From positions 1 to 64,000 of the forward strand of contig JAEZZO010000079.1 of NCBI GenBank assembly GCA_023418475.1: a stretch of DNA of 64,000 bases, given 5' to 3'. Below are positions 1 to 9,620 of the stretch, piece after piece. The notes under the pieces were generated by a model, which saw only the letters and a program-made list of their open reading frames with translations, did no database searches and had not been told where the DNA came from. Origin of the DNA: Bacillota bacterium. GTDB lineage: Bacteria > Bacillota > Clostridia > Lachnospirales > Lachnospiraceae. The position numbers and the translations under genes were made by a program. Each line of letters starts with the position of its first letter. Position 1 is the first letter of the stretch.

Positions 1-474
1 CTCTGCTTTAAGCTAATCGCTTAGATAGATAAAAAAATATTTCTGCCAAAGTCCGGTCTTAGGCGGGGCTTATTAAAGTACTTCTAGTCCAGTAACTGCC
101 ACTCAAGTACCTTTCAAAAAATAGCAGATTGGCACTTTGGTTAGATTTATTCATTTTCGGACTACAGTTTACGGAAACTCAAGTGCACAGTAAAGAGCCT
201 AACTACTTATTTCTGCTATGTTATTATGATCAGGCCCGATCAACTTATACTATATATTCTATAATGTAGTCCTATTATTTTATATTTCACACAATTTTAT
301 CGCAATTATATCAATGGATAAAAAATTTTGCTCTGCCAGCTTACAGTCTGTTGTAATTTGCTGTTAGTTTATGTATTTTTATAGCGAAACAATTTTTAAT
401 TCATAATTGTAATCTTTTCGAAACTAAGCTATATTAAAACTATCAGGTGTTTAGGCGTATGAGGGGATGATGCT
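1..474. other. Intergenic leader upstream of the PilZ gene
   Basis: No convincing gene is seen here. The first 210 bases hold several short complementary segments, for example CCAAAGT near 57 with ACTTTGG near 134, and AAGTACTT near 77 with AAGTACCTT near 106, so a folded RNA or a decayed repeat is possible. I could not match it to a known riboswitch; in particular the conserved core of the cyclic di-GMP-I riboswitch is absent. The left end is cut by the window edge. Confidence 0.3.
407..435 (+). promoter_or_regulatory. Probable sigma-A promoter of the PilZ gene
   Basis: A -35 box TTGTAA at 407-412 and a -10 box TATATT at 430-435 are separated by 17 bases. This places the start of transcription near 442, about 33 bases upstream of the TTG start codon of the PilZ gene. 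Confidence 0.5.
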
Positions 475-1140
475 TTGGCGAATTTTGAGCTTGTAAGGGG
501 AGAACAAATTGAACTTGATGTAACCTATAACGGTAAATCAATCAGTTTTAAAAGTGAGATAGTGTATAGTCTTAATAATTCCATCTTGATTGCTGGTATA
601 AAATATCATAATAGAGCAATAAGTTTCTCGGATCAGTGTACTTTTAATTTACTATATTTATTCCAAGGTAAATTATATATCTGGGAAAAGGTAACTGTTA
701 AACTTGTGAAAGCGGAGAGTACCGTGTATCACAAGATTGAGCTAAATAGTGATGGAAAACCCTATAATCGAAGAGAGACGTTTCGAATGTATATCGGTGA
801 AGAAATGCCAATCATTATTAATATGATTGAAGGTCCTGCTTCTTTCACTGTACTTATTAAGGATATCAGTGAATCCGGATTAGCTTTTATGGCAAAAGAA
901 GATTTTGATACCAATCGAACTATTCATCTGAATATTACGTATCATCATATGATGATATGTTTAAAGGCTGTGATAATCCGCAAAGAGTTTTTGGAACATA
1001 TAAATTTAACTCTCTATGGCTGTAAGCTCATCGAAAAGAATCAAACACTTAACAAATACATAGCGGAAAAGCAAGGAGAACAGTTGCGAAAAAAGGCCAG
1101 AGTATATCAGTCTGCTCCTCTCAATCATGCTACTATGTGA
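475..1140 (+). CDS. PilZ domain protein, cyclic di-GMP receptor
   Basis: This 221-residue protein has the two hallmarks of a cyclic di-GMP-binding PilZ domain: an RRETFR motif (RxxxR type, residues about 99-104) and DISESG (D/NxSxxG type, about 129-134). The N-terminal 90 residues match the flagellar-brake (YcgR-N/YpfA-like) arrangement in size, so the protein probably senses cyclic di-GMP to modulate flagellar motility or surface polysaccharide; that role is inferred. There is no signal peptide or membrane segment. The start is TTG at 475, eight bases after AGGGG; two nearby ATG codons at 467 and 470 are out of frame. It stands alone behind its own promoter. An HD-GYP phosphodiesterase gene at 46 kb could work on the same second messenger. 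Confidence 0.85.
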   Translation: MANFELVRGEQIELDVTYNGKSISFKSEIVYSLNNSILIAGIKYHNRAISFSDQCTFNLLYLFQGKLYIWEKVTVKLVKAESTVYHKIELNSDGKPYNRRETFRMYIGEEMPIIINMIEGPASFTVLIKDISESGLAFMAKEDFDTNRTIHLNITYHHMMICLKAVIIRKEFLEHINLTLYGCKLIEKNQTLNKYIAEKQGEQLRKKARVYQSAPLNHATM

Positions 1141-1272
1141 ATAATATTTCATAAATCGATCTGTATTAACTAGCTTCTAAGAGAATGTTTCTATCTATTA
1201 ATTATATTTCTTCTGCTATTTTCGACTAATCACCCGTATTCGACTTAACACCCACCGCATTTAAAATAAAAA

Positions 1273-1380
1273 GAACAAAAGTGTACTTCGCACACTCACT
1301 CGACTATAATAGTTCCGCGCGCGTAGCTGCGCATCCTCCCAAAGAGTTTATTACATAGGATGTACTTTCCTATGTAATAA
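1273..1380. repeat. Dispersed repeat family 1, copy A
   Basis: The unit begins with AACAAAAGTGTACTTCGCAC, continues through a GC-rich GCGCGCGTAGCTGCGCATCC segment and ends with a perfect 10-bp hairpin, TTACATAGGA at 1351-1360 against TCCTATGTAA at 1368-1377. Close relatives lie at 50158-50278 and 59576-59660, with partial ones at 16288-16310 and 18943-19010. Copies always lie between genes and near terminators. Confidence 0.65.
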
Positions 1381-1384
1381 AAAG

Positions 1385-1408
1385 AAGGGATTCTGTTAAG
1401 AATCCCTT
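1385..1408 (-). terminator. Intrinsic terminator of the SPFH gene
   Basis: AAGGGATTC at 1385-1393 pairs with GAATCCCTT at 1400-1408 around a six-base loop. Read on the minus strand the stem is followed by CTTTTTATT, and it lies 50 bases past the SPFH stop codon. Confidence 0.75.
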
Positions 1409-1458
1409 TACTTTATATCAAATCGAATGCTATGAGTAACTATATTCCGACATATCTT

Positions 1459-3465
1459 TTATTTCACTTCTTGTGCACTTTCTTTCTCGGCTGCAGGTGC
1501 TACGAGTTCAAGAGCATCCTCTTCGTTCTCATTTACTTTTATTCCAAGCTTTTCTAAGGTTACAAATTTAAGTAAGGTATCAAGAATTGTACTATTTGTA
1601 CCTGCACTGTCCTTTTCACCTGATCCCATATTTACGACCGTCTTGGGAACAATATCTACCTTTGCTGATTTAATTGCATCGGATAATTTGTCGGTAACTT
1701 CCTGAATAATACGGTATTCCGCTCCACCATAAGCCTTAACCTGCGCATCAATTGCACGTGCTTTTGCAAGACCGATATTAGACTCCTTAGAAGCTTCTGC
1801 TTCACCTTCCAGGCTAATTCTCGAGGAATTCGCTTTTGCAAGTGCGATAATTTGGTTTGCTTCCTGTTCTGCCTTGCTGGCAAGAGCCGCACCATTATTA
1901 CGTTCAATGTCAATTTGTATCTTTGATTTGGTAAGAAAACTTTGCTGTTCCGCAATGGCCTGTGCTTCACGCAGTGATTTTTCACTTTCCGCTGCTGACT
2001 GCTGTTTCTGATAGGTAACCTTCTTTTCTTCTGCAATCTGTCTTTCTCTTAACTGTGTCAAAATATTCTCAATCTGAATATCTGCTACAGGCGATCTGGG
2101 TGTTCCAATTAATACTTCTTCCAGCTGCAAATTGTATTTTGCAAATTTATCCTTCATTTCGCCAAGAGCTCTTTCACGTATTTCACTACGTTCCTGTATC
2201 AACTCGATTAACGTTTTTGTTTGAGCCACATCCTTAAAATAAGCACTTACCAAAGGGTCAAGTGACTGGTTTACCAGCATATTGATATCACCAAAACGTT
2301 GAATTACCCAAGGAGCCTGCTTATAATCGATATGCATAACAACCGATAGCGGTAGAGATGGCTCAAAAGCATCCTTTGTAATGATATCCACTTCTGTCAG
2401 ATTCTCATCGTATTTGTGAGATCCAATCTCTTCTCTGTTCCATTTCAGTATAATATTTATTGTCGGAACCAGTACTACCTTCCCTGCATCCGTATTAAAA
2501 GCATACTTACCGGGCATTAATGGCTTCTCTAATACACCCTTGCAGCCTTCTCCCACCAGCTCACCATGTTTGTAATCGGAGCCTGTCGTATCTTTTCCTT
2601 CCTTACCAAAGAAGGATACAACTACTCCAACAAAGCCGATCGGAACAACTGTTTTCGGTCTGAATTCAACCGTAGCAAATAACCTGTTAATATAGTAGGT
2701 ACCATCTGTCAGAACCTGGATCTGTTTACCTCTTCTGCCGCTCAGTTCCAAAAACTTCTCAGGATCCTGGAAGCTTGCATGTTCCTCTCCAACATAGGGT
2801 GCGATAATTTCCCCATCCTGTAGAGACAGACCATCATGAACTGTAACAATCCCCATATTATCACTTGCTTCACCGCCATTACCCATGATGATAACCGGAC
2901 TAAAGGCATTTCTCTCGAGCAGAGTTTTCTGCATACTGACAAGTTCCACACGTTCACCTTTGGAGCTATTGAAGATGGCTTTTATTTCACCCGGCGTGAT
3001 AACAATAAATTGTGCCAGGTTGATCGCATATGTACCTTCTCTCAATATTCCTCTCTGCGGACCTCTTTGTCCTCCGTTTTTTAGAAATCCTGTTACATCC
3101 TGAAAATTATTTGCCTCAGGAATTACCTTGCCAAGAGTCTGGGTTGGAGCCAACGGTCTACCGTCACGGGCGAAAAGATAAGCAATCTGACCTTGGGGGA
3201 TAGTGATCAGCGGATATTTGTGAATTTTATACATTAATGCAGATTTGAAATGAATACCTCCACGAAGTAATGCAGGTGAATAACCAGCTTCTCCGTTCAA
3301 TGCAATAATGGAGTCTTTTAAGGATCCCTTTAAGCTCCACCACTTTTCAACAACTGCCACCTGATCCGAGGATATTACTCTTAATCCAAAAACAACAAAG
3401 ATCAGTAAATATAATACTACAATGACTCCCGCTGCAATCAACAGCCCTATTACATATGAATTCAT
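1459..3465 (-). CDS. Flotillin-like SPFH/band 7 membrane protein
   Basis: The 668-residue product has one N-terminal membrane helix (residues about 5-28) with almost no residues before it. It is followed by a long beta-rich region and an SPFH/band 7 domain (about 320-480), then an Ala/Glu/Lys-rich coiled coil (about 470-590) with the repeated Ala-Glu/Ala-Lys pattern of flotillins, and an acidic tail. Members scaffold ordered membrane microdomains; the specific cargo is unknown. It is longer than typical FloT/FloA proteins (330-510 residues) because of an extra ~250-residue segment between the helix and the SPFH core. It is a single-gene unit with its own terminator. No NfeD partner, which often accompanies bacterial SPFH genes, lies beside it. 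Confidence 0.8.
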   Translation of the reverse strand: MNSYVIGLLIAAGVIVVLYLLIFVVFGLRVISSDQVAVVEKWWSLKGSLKDSIIALNGEAGYSPALLRGGIHFKSALMYKIHKYPLITIPQGQIAYLFARDGRPLAPTQTLGKVIPEANNFQDVTGFLKNGGQRGPQRGILREGTYAINLAQFIVITPGEIKAIFNSSKGERVELVSMQKTLLERNAFSPVIIMGNGGEASDNMGIVTVHDGLSLQDGEIIAPYVGEEHASFQDPEKFLELSGRRGKQIQVLTDGTYYINRLFATVEFRPKTVVPIGFVGVVVSFFGKEGKDTTGSDYKHGELVGEGCKGVLEKPLMPGKYAFNTDAGKVVLVPTINIILKWNREEIGSHKYDENLTEVDIITKDAFEPSLPLSVVMHIDYKQAPWVIQRFGDINMLVNQSLDPLVSAYFKDVAQTKTLIELIQERSEIRERALGEMKDKFAKYNLQLEEVLIGTPRSPVADIQIENILTQLRERQIAEEKKVTYQKQQSAAESEKSLREAQAIAEQQSFLTKSKIQIDIERNNGAALASKAEQEANQIIALAKANSSRISLEGEAEASKESNIGLAKARAIDAQVKAYGGAEYRIIQEVTDKLSDAIKSAKVDIVPKTVVNMGSGEKDSAGTNSTILDTLLKFVTLEKLGIKVNENEEDALELVAPAAEKESAQEVK

Positions 3466-3645
3466 ACGCCAGTCACTTCTCTCTTTCTTAAAATTTTATT
3501 TGATAATAATTACTATACTCTGATTGTAAAAAAATGCAATAAGACGCATATTAATATTACATTAAAACCTGGTTAATGATTCTTATATAATCCAAATTAT
3601 CACTGTATATCATTTAACTTCCATACAGATTTGAAACATTTTATA

Positions 3646-5574
3646 TTAATCTTGCGGCATCCAAACTCTCATCTGGTTTAACCCCCGGTTGCCCCAAGTA
3701 TAATAAGGTACTGCTACAGCCTGAAAGGGTTCTCTCTCCGGAGGAATACGAGAATACAAGCCCGGTTTTGAGGTTAACTTATATCCTCCCATTGATAATA
3801 CCCGAATTCTACCCCACTCTGTAACCCGTTCGGATACGGTAATCGCACTCTCTCTTTGAAGGCGCAGACTATGAACATCCCCGCCGTTATCCACACCTTC
3901 GAAGCAGTATACCAATGGTCCGGCTTGTAATGCAACGCAGCCCTCATCCTGTCTTACGAGTGTATTGGCGTAAATGCGGTAAGGTGACATATCCAGGTTA
4001 AGCTCTATCGTATCTCCTGATACAAATTTCCTGGAAATCGCAGCAAAACCATCCTTGGTGACTGATGTCAGAAGGAGTGCTTCTCCGTTTAGTAATATCT
4101 GTGTCTTTGTAACTTCGCTCCAGCCCGGAATACGGATAGCAAATCGAAACTCTGCTGTCTGCTTCTGCGTAATGATCTTATAAATCACCTTTCCGTCATA
4201 TGGATAATTCGTTTCAACAGCTATTTTGCAGCCCTTCGACTTGGTAAAATCCGCTTCACCACCAATAAAGAGATTGGAATAAACCGTATCTTCCTGCTCC
4301 ATCCATGCATAAAGGGAGAGGGAAGATATCATACGAGCAATATTGGGCGGACAGCAGGCACATCCAAACCACTTCGGACGTTCCGGTAAGGAATGCTTTA
4401 ATGTCTGCGCTACTCCGGATATTCCGGGTGTTACCTCCAAAGGATTTACATAGAAGAATCTTCTTCCGTCCAGTGACATTCCGGCAAGTACTGTATTATA
4501 GAGGGCACGTTCCATCACATCTGCATATTCCCCCTTTACAGACATTTCAAGCATCTTTTGTGCAAAGAAAATCAATCCGATGGATGCACAGGATTCCGAG
4601 TAATTTGTATCATTCGGAAGATCATAATCTTCGGTAAACGCTTCTCCAATCACTGTTGATCCAATTCCTCCCGTAATATACATCCGACGGTTTGTAATGC
4701 TCTCCCATAGATTTTGGCAGGCTTTTTTCAGTTCATCATCCGCAAGCTCTGCAGCCAGATCCGCCATAGCCGTGTATAAATAAACCGCTCTAACCGCATG
4801 TCCGACAGCATCCTTCTGTTCTCTGACCGGCGCCTGGTTCTGTGCATAATTCAAATCCTTCCAGTCCATATTCCAGATAGACCAGCCGCGCCTGGTGGCC
4901 TCTTCCTTGAAAAAATTCGGTTCAGTACCACGTTCATTAACGAAATACTCACAGAGTCGTAAATATCTTTCCTCGCCCGTAGTGCGGTATAGTTTCATTA
5001 ATGCAAGCTCAATTTCCGGATGTCCGCTAAACCCTCGCACTTTATTTTTGCCGAATCGCTTGTCAATGTGATCCGCCAATTTAATACTTACATTCAAAAG
5101 CTTATCCTTGCCTGTCGCTTCATAGTAAGCAACCGCAGCTTCCATCATATGTCCGGCACAATATAGTTCATGACATTCCTGTAAATCCGTCCATCGGCGT
5201 TCCGGCTCTTTTATCGTAAAATAAGTATTTAGATAACCATCCTCACTCTGCGCCTTTTCAATAATACTAATCACTTCATCCACAGTGGCTTCGAGCAGCG
5301 GATTTGGTGAATTGATTAACGAAAATGCACAAGCCTCGATCCATTTTGCAACATCACTATCCTGAAATACCCATCCGTAAAACTCTCCCTCAGATAGGCC
5401 TGCCGCTATTCTAAAATTCTCAATCGCATGCGATTTCTCCGCATCCGATACCTGATCCTCCAGCATTGCATGCTGGTAAGGGAGAACTTCCTCCCTTACC
5501 AGTTTCTGATAGGATGACCAGAAGCTGTCTTTTATTCGAAAATTTTTGATATTTATTGCGTTCGCCTTCTTCAT
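3646..5574 (-). CDS. GH127 beta-L-arabinofuranosidase
   Basis: The protein (642 residues) has the length and signature of glycoside hydrolase family 127, whose type member is Bifidobacterium HypBA1. By motif alignment the general acid/base is Glu315 (in FTEDYDLP), and the zinc site and cysteine nucleophile are Glu327, Cys329, Cys407 and Cys408 (in SESCAS and GCACCPP). The family releases L-arabinose from beta-1,2-arabinofuranosides such as those on hydroxyproline-rich plant proteins, although other GH127 specificities exist. There is no signal peptide, so substrates must be imported first. It lies downstream of the GH51 gene on the same strand, separated by a 161-base spacer with a large hairpin, so coexpression with a hairpin-tuned ratio is likely. 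Confidence in the family is high, in the exact substrate moderate. Confidence 0.9.
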   Translation of the reverse strand: MKKANAINIKNFRIKDSFWSSYQKLVREEVLPYQHAMLEDQVSDAEKSHAIENFRIAAGLSEGEFYGWVFQDSDVAKWIEACAFSLINSPNPLLEATVDEVISIIEKAQSEDGYLNTYFTIKEPERRWTDLQECHELYCAGHMMEAAVAYYEATGKDKLLNVSIKLADHIDKRFGKNKVRGFSGHPEIELALMKLYRTTGEERYLRLCEYFVNERGTEPNFFKEEATRRGWSIWNMDWKDLNYAQNQAPVREQKDAVGHAVRAVYLYTAMADLAAELADDELKKACQNLWESITNRRMYITGGIGSTVIGEAFTEDYDLPNDTNYSESCASIGLIFFAQKMLEMSVKGEYADVMERALYNTVLAGMSLDGRRFFYVNPLEVTPGISGVAQTLKHSLPERPKWFGCACCPPNIARMISSLSLYAWMEQEDTVYSNLFIGGEADFTKSKGCKIAVETNYPYDGKVIYKIITQKQTAEFRFAIRIPGWSEVTKTQILLNGEALLLTSVTKDGFAAISRKFVSGDTIELNLDMSPYRIYANTLVRQDEGCVALQAGPLVYCFEGVDNGGDVHSLRLQRESAITVSERVTEWGRIRVLSMGGYKLTSKPGLYSRIPPEREPFQAVAVPYYTWGNRGLNQMRVWMPQD

Positions 5575-5646
5575 ATTAATTATGATACCCCTTTCATTTA
5601 TCCGCGAAATGTGCTCCGCACTAATTGCCGATTTTTATATAAACAG

Positions 5647-5714
5647 TCGAATAAGGCATGCAAAGCTTATCCATAGAAAACTTCTATGGATAAGTTTCAC
5701 AATGCCTTATTCGA
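5647..5714. repeat. 68-nt nested palindrome between the two arabinofuranosidase genes
   Basis: An outer perfect 13-bp stem (TCGAATAAGGCAT at 5647-5659 with its complement at 5702-5714) encloses an inner perfect 13-bp stem (CTTATCCATAGAA at 5666-5678 with its complement at 5682-5694) and a three-base loop. No clean T-run follows on the minus strand, so it is not a standard terminator. It may be an mRNA-processing or stabilising hairpin between the GH51 and GH127 genes, or a mobile palindromic unit. Confidence 0.7.
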
Positions 5715-5735
5715 ATTATATCCTATCTTTCGTAA

Positions 5736-7235
5736 TTATATTTTAAAACGAATTACATTCCATGAATGTTTATTTAAAGTAACTACTGCTTTCTTAGCAG
5801 AGATCTTTGTTATTCCATTGTTGTGCGGAGCGACATTATTCGGATTCTGTGCGGTATTGGCAGCTTTCATATCATTATTCTCCAATACAAGATGCTCCAG
5901 CAATTCCACTTTACCAAAATCACTCAGATCAATATTCATGTCCACCTTCTCATCAAGAGAACGGTTAACAGCAAATACGGTAAGCTCATTGATTTCATCA
6001 TTTACAACAGCGATTGTCTCCACATAAGGAACATCTTTAATGGTAGCAGTGTTATATTTATCACACTCAACAACAGGAGTTAAAGCAACTCCTCTTCCGT
6101 AATTGGAAGCATGCATAAAAGGATAGAAAATCGTCTGTGCCCAAACTGAACCATCGTTTTCTGTCATGATAGGTGCTATTACATTAACTAGCTGTGCCAG
6201 ACAAGCCATTTTCACACGGTCACAATTCTTCAAAAGAGTAATCAGCAAACAGCCTACAACCAATGCATCTTCAAAATTATAGATATCCTCCAGCTGATGC
6301 GGTGCGATCTGCCATGGCTCAAGCTTTTTGTCCGCTTCATTACTATGGAACCATACATTCCATTCATCGAAGGACAGGTTTATCGTTTTATTAGAATGCT
6401 TCACCGCCTTAACATAATCACAGATTGCTGCTACACCTTTAATGAATTTGTCCATGTCCAGAGAACAAGCAAGGAAAGTCTGTGTATCTTCCGCACTGTT
6501 ATTATAATAATTATGAAGAGAAATATAATCCACATAATCATAAGTATGCTCCAGAACAGTTGCTTCCCATTTTCCGAAGGTCGGCATTGTAAGATTAGAG
6601 CTTCCACATGCAACCAACTCGATGGATGGATCAAGTTCCTTCATGATTTTAGCAGTTTCGCAGGCAATCCTTCCGTATTCCTGTGCAGTTTTTGCACCGA
6701 TCTGCCAAGGTCCGTCCATTTCATTTCCCAGGCACCATACTTTAATATTGAAAGGTTCTTCAAAACCGTTACTACGGCGAAGATCACTATAATAAGTTCC
6801 TTTTGGGAAATTACAATATTCTAACAGACTGCGTGCTTCTTCCGCGCCTCTTGTACCAAGATTAACCGCTTGCATTACGGCACTGTCAGCACGCTTTGCC
6901 CATTCCTGAAATTCATCAATTCCTACTTCATTAGTTTCAATCGTATGCCAAGCAAGTTCTGCTCTTCTAGGGCGTTTGCTCTTATCACCGATACCATCTT
7001 CCCATTGATAACCGGACACAAAATTACCTCCCGGATAACGAACAACCGGTACCTTCAACTGCTTTACAAGCTCAAGCACATCTTTTCGAAAGCCCTGGTC
7101 ATCCGCGGTTGGATGGGTAGGCTCATATATACCATGATATACCGCTCTTCCAAGATGCTCTACGAAGGATCCGTAAATTCTTTCATCAACAGAGCCTATA
7201 GTAAAATTTCTATTTAGAATCAGCTTTGCTTTCAT
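5736..7235 (-). CDS. abfA: GH51 alpha-L-arabinofuranosidase
   Basis: The 499-residue length and motifs match intracellular GH51 arabinofuranosidases. The acid/base is Glu172 in CLGNEMDGPWQ and the nucleophile is Glu291 in SFDEWNVW. The TIM barrel is followed by a C-terminal beta-sandwich (about 390-499). Known members remove terminal alpha-1,2/1,3/1,5 arabinose from arabinan and arabinoxylan oligomers in the cytoplasm, which agrees with the missing signal peptide. The start ATG is preceded by AGGAGAG. The gene is divergent from an AraC-family gene, the usual layout for local control, and is followed on the same strand by GH127, giving a pair that covers alpha- and beta-linked arabinofuranose. 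Confidence 0.93.
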   Translation of the reverse strand: MKAKLILNRNFTIGSVDERIYGSFVEHLGRAVYHGIYEPTHPTADDQGFRKDVLELVKQLKVPVVRYPGGNFVSGYQWEDGIGDKSKRPRRAELAWHTIETNEVGIDEFQEWAKRADSAVMQAVNLGTRGAEEARSLLEYCNFPKGTYYSDLRRSNGFEEPFNIKVWCLGNEMDGPWQIGAKTAQEYGRIACETAKIMKELDPSIELVACGSSNLTMPTFGKWEATVLEHTYDYVDYISLHNYYNNSAEDTQTFLACSLDMDKFIKGVAAICDYVKAVKHSNKTINLSFDEWNVWFHSNEADKKLEPWQIAPHQLEDIYNFEDALVVGCLLITLLKNCDRVKMACLAQLVNVIAPIMTENDGSVWAQTIFYPFMHASNYGRGVALTPVVECDKYNTATIKDVPYVETIAVVNDEINELTVFAVNRSLDEKVDMNIDLSDFGKVELLEHLVLENNDMKAANTAQNPNNVAPHNNGITKISAKKAVVTLNKHSWNVIRFKI

Positions 7236-7285
7236 TCTATCTTCTCTCCTTAAATATTAATGATATTTTATGATAATATAGCATA

Positions 7286-7315
7286 TTGACAATTGATTTC
7301 ACAATGATATATGAT
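7286..7315 (+). promoter_or_regulatory. Probable promoter of the AraC-family gene
   Basis: TTGACA at 7286-7291 and TATGAT at 7310-7315 are 18 bases apart in the 164-base divergent spacer between the GH51 gene and the AraC gene. Control sites for both genes probably overlap here. Confidence 0.5.
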
Positions 7316-7399
7316 GTTTTATAACTGATATATAATGCTTTACATAAAATCTGTCGGTACTAATTTCAAAACACTCATCTGCGTAGAGTGAGGGAGCCT

Positions 7400-8173
7400 A
7401 TGAAAATTAATAAAATCGGTTTAAACTATAATCACTGTGACAATTTCAATATCAGCCGGCCAAATGGATCCGGTGATTATCTGTTTTTGCATGTAAAAAC
7501 TCCGGCCATATTTCATTTACAGAACAAAGAAATAACAGCCGAGAAAAATTCAGTAATTATTTATAACAAAAATACTCCGCAGTACTATGCCGCAAATCAT
7601 GGCAGTTTTGCGAATGATTTTATTCATTTTGACATTGAGGGTGAACCTGAGCTTCGGAATTTGCTGTTTGATACGGTGATTCCCCTCCCTTCTGTTAAAC
7701 AGGTAAATAAAATATTAAAGGATATCTATCTGGAATATGTGTCCAATAACCCGGCCAAGGAGGAATCAATGGACCTTCTTCTTAAGCTCCTTTTTATTAA
7801 AGTCAGAGAATTTATCTCCTACAAACCCCATAATTCCGTATTATATGGATATTACGATGAATTATTAAATCTGCGCTCAATGATCTACCGCCATCCTGAA
7901 GAAAAGTGGACAATTGCACGGCTGTCCGATAAGATAAACTTAAGTCCTTCCCATTTTCAAAGGCTGTACAAGCAGACCTTTGGGGTAACCTGCATCTCTG
8001 ATGTCATAGCAGGTAAAATATCTTATGCAAAGGTTTCCCTGTCTGCGACCGGCGGTACCGTACGTGAGATATCCACCTTGTGCGGTTATGAAAATGAGGA
8101 ACATTTTATGAGACAATTCAAGCAGGTGGTAGGTGTTACCCCGACGGAATATCGCAGATTATTAATTAAGTAA
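7400..8173 (+). CDS. AraC-family transcriptional regulator with cupin sensor domain
   Basis: The product (257 residues from ATG at 7400) has an N-terminal AraC-type cupin domain for ligand sensing (about 10-140) and a C-terminal double helix-turn-helix DNA-binding domain (about 155-257), ending in the typical GYENEEHFMRQFKQVVGVTPTEYR pattern (shown here only as its family hallmark). I choose ATG 7400 because GAGG lies six bases upstream; an in-frame GTG at 7388 has no ribosome site. It is divergent from the GH51-GH127 pair and upstream of an MFS transporter, so it probably activates arabinose-oligosaccharide genes. The inducer is not known. Confidence 0.88.
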   Translation: MKINKIGLNYNHCDNFNISRPNGSGDYLFLHVKTPAIFHLQNKEITAEKNSVIIYNKNTPQYYAANHGSFANDFIHFDIEGEPELRNLLFDTVIPLPSVKQVNKILKDIYLEYVSNNPAKEESMDLLLKLLFIKVREFISYKPHNSVLYGYYDELLNLRSMIYRHPEEKWTIARLSDKINLSPSHFQRLYKQTFGVTCISDVIAGKISYAKVSLSATGGTVREISTLCGYENEEHFMRQFKQVVGVTPTEYRRLLIK

Positions 8174-8402
8174 CGCGAGCCGGCATATTCTGCACTAGTT
8201 ACCATTGTTACTGTTCTCACTTTATTATTTACAGAAATTTCACTTTATTATTCGTTCATTCTATTGTAATATACTATCGTATTACATATATCAATAATTT
8301 TCGGACGAAATATAGATCGTTTATAGATTGTCCCTGCCAAACTTATATTATGATATAAATTTATACTATTCGAAACATATATGCCTATAAGGAGACCCTT
8401 TT

Positions 8403-9620
8403 ATGAGATTATGCTACAGCCAGAAATTAGGCATTACATTGCTTCTTATTAATGCTTCCATTAATATCGCATTTTCGCTTTATACACCATATACAACTGC
8501 TTATTATACAAAATCAGGTCTCAACGCACTGCAAATAGGCATTCTGCTTACAATCGGACCGTTAGTTGCTATCATAATACAACCAATCTGGGCTATTTTA
8601 AGTGATCGGACCGGCCGAAGGAAGGATGTATTATCCCTGATTGTTTTAGGAAGTGCTCTTTCGATGCTAAGTTTCTATATAGGGCATACTTTTTGGACAT
8701 TTTTTATTGCTGCTACTTTGGTAGCCGTATTCACTTATTCCATTGTCCCTCTAAATGATGCCATAACACTTCGATATGCCAGTAAATATCATCTTGATTT
8801 TTCCAGAATAAGAATGGGAGGAACCATAGGCTTTGCCGTTGTTGTGGTAATCTCGGGCGCAATTGTCAAACTACATCCTTCCTGGCAATTTGCTATGGGA
8901 TTTCTGGGTTATATGATGTTATTATTCTTTGTGCGAAAACATCCGAAGGATGAGCAAGATGAACCATCTGATACTTTAACGGATCTTCCCGGCCAGACAC
9001 AGAGTAACGGTAAGAAAGGCCTATTACATATCTTTGAATCAAAACAGGTTTATTTTATGCTTGCTTTTGCATTCATCAGTCAGACCGGTCTCAGCTTTCA
9101 CGGAGGCTTTATTGGTGTATACATGACCAAATTAGGCTTTACCGAAGGAACAATCGGTGTTGTAAACAGTATTTGTGCTTTAAGTGAACTTCCTGTCCTC
9201 TTTTTTATTAATAAAGCCTTACGCAAATTCAGCAGTACAAATATCATTCTATTTTCCAGCCTGCTTCTGGGAGTCCGGATTTTTCTTGTGACCGGCGGAA
9301 ATCTTGGATTTATTATAGCTTCGCAGTTACTAAACGGCTTAACCTATATGACAATTTACTTTTGCTGTGCCGTTTATATCAGTAACAATGTAAAGAAGGA
9401 GAACCAGTCTAAAGGACAAAGTGTCCTTACTATTATCCAGGCTGGTTTAGGCAGTATCGTTGGTAATATTGTCGGAGGTTATCTGGTTGACAATTTTGGT
9501 CTTAAAATGGCTTATTTCTATATGTCCATACTAATTATTACGGTTTCCTTATTAATAGCATTCCTACAGTTTTTCTATCAGCGGACACAGAATAAGAAGG
9601 CACTTGCTGAACAAGCTTAA
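8403..9620 (+). CDS. MFS transporter, LacY/PPP-like family
   Basis: The protein (405 residues) has about twelve hydrophobic segments, a major facilitator motif A (DRTGRRK, residues about 69-75) in the loop between helices 2 and 3, and a charged central loop near 180-205. It resembles the MFS_1-like group that includes LacY-type and phenylpropionate-type permeases, so it is probably a proton-coupled importer of a sugar or small organic molecule. Its place behind an AraC regulator and beside arabinofuranosidases suggests a sugar, which is inference. AAGGAG lies eight bases before the ATG. The gene ends four bases inside the convergent Smr gene. Confidence 0.8.
   Translation: MRLCYSQKLGITLLLINASINIAFSLYTPYTTAYYTKSGLNALQIGILLTIGPLVAIIIQPIWAILSDRTGRRKDVLSLIVLGSALSMLSFYIGHTFWTFFIAATLVAVFTYSIVPLNDAITLRYASKYHLDFSRIRMGGTIGFAVVVVISGAIVKLHPSWQFAMGFLGYMMLLFFVRKHPKDEQDEPSDTLTDLPGQTQSNGKKGLLHIFESKQVYFMLAFAFISQTGLSFHGGFIGVYMTKLGFTEGTIGVVNSICALSELPVLFFINKALRKFSSTNIILFSSLLLGVRIFLVTGGNLGFIIASQLLNGLTYMTIYFCCAVYISNNVKKENQSKGQSVLTIIQAGLGSIVGNIVGGYLVDNFGLKMAYFYMSILIITVSLLIAFLQFFYQRTQNKKALAEQA

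Noticed and set aside
1..474. Possible cyclic di-GMP riboswitch upstream of the PilZ gene
   Set aside because: The conserved core sequences of class I and class II cyclic di-GMP riboswitches are not present; only loose complementary segments are seen.
6297..6824. 175-codon open frame antisense to the GH51 gene
   Set aside because: It lies fully inside a well-supported glycosidase gene and has no independent features; shadow frame.
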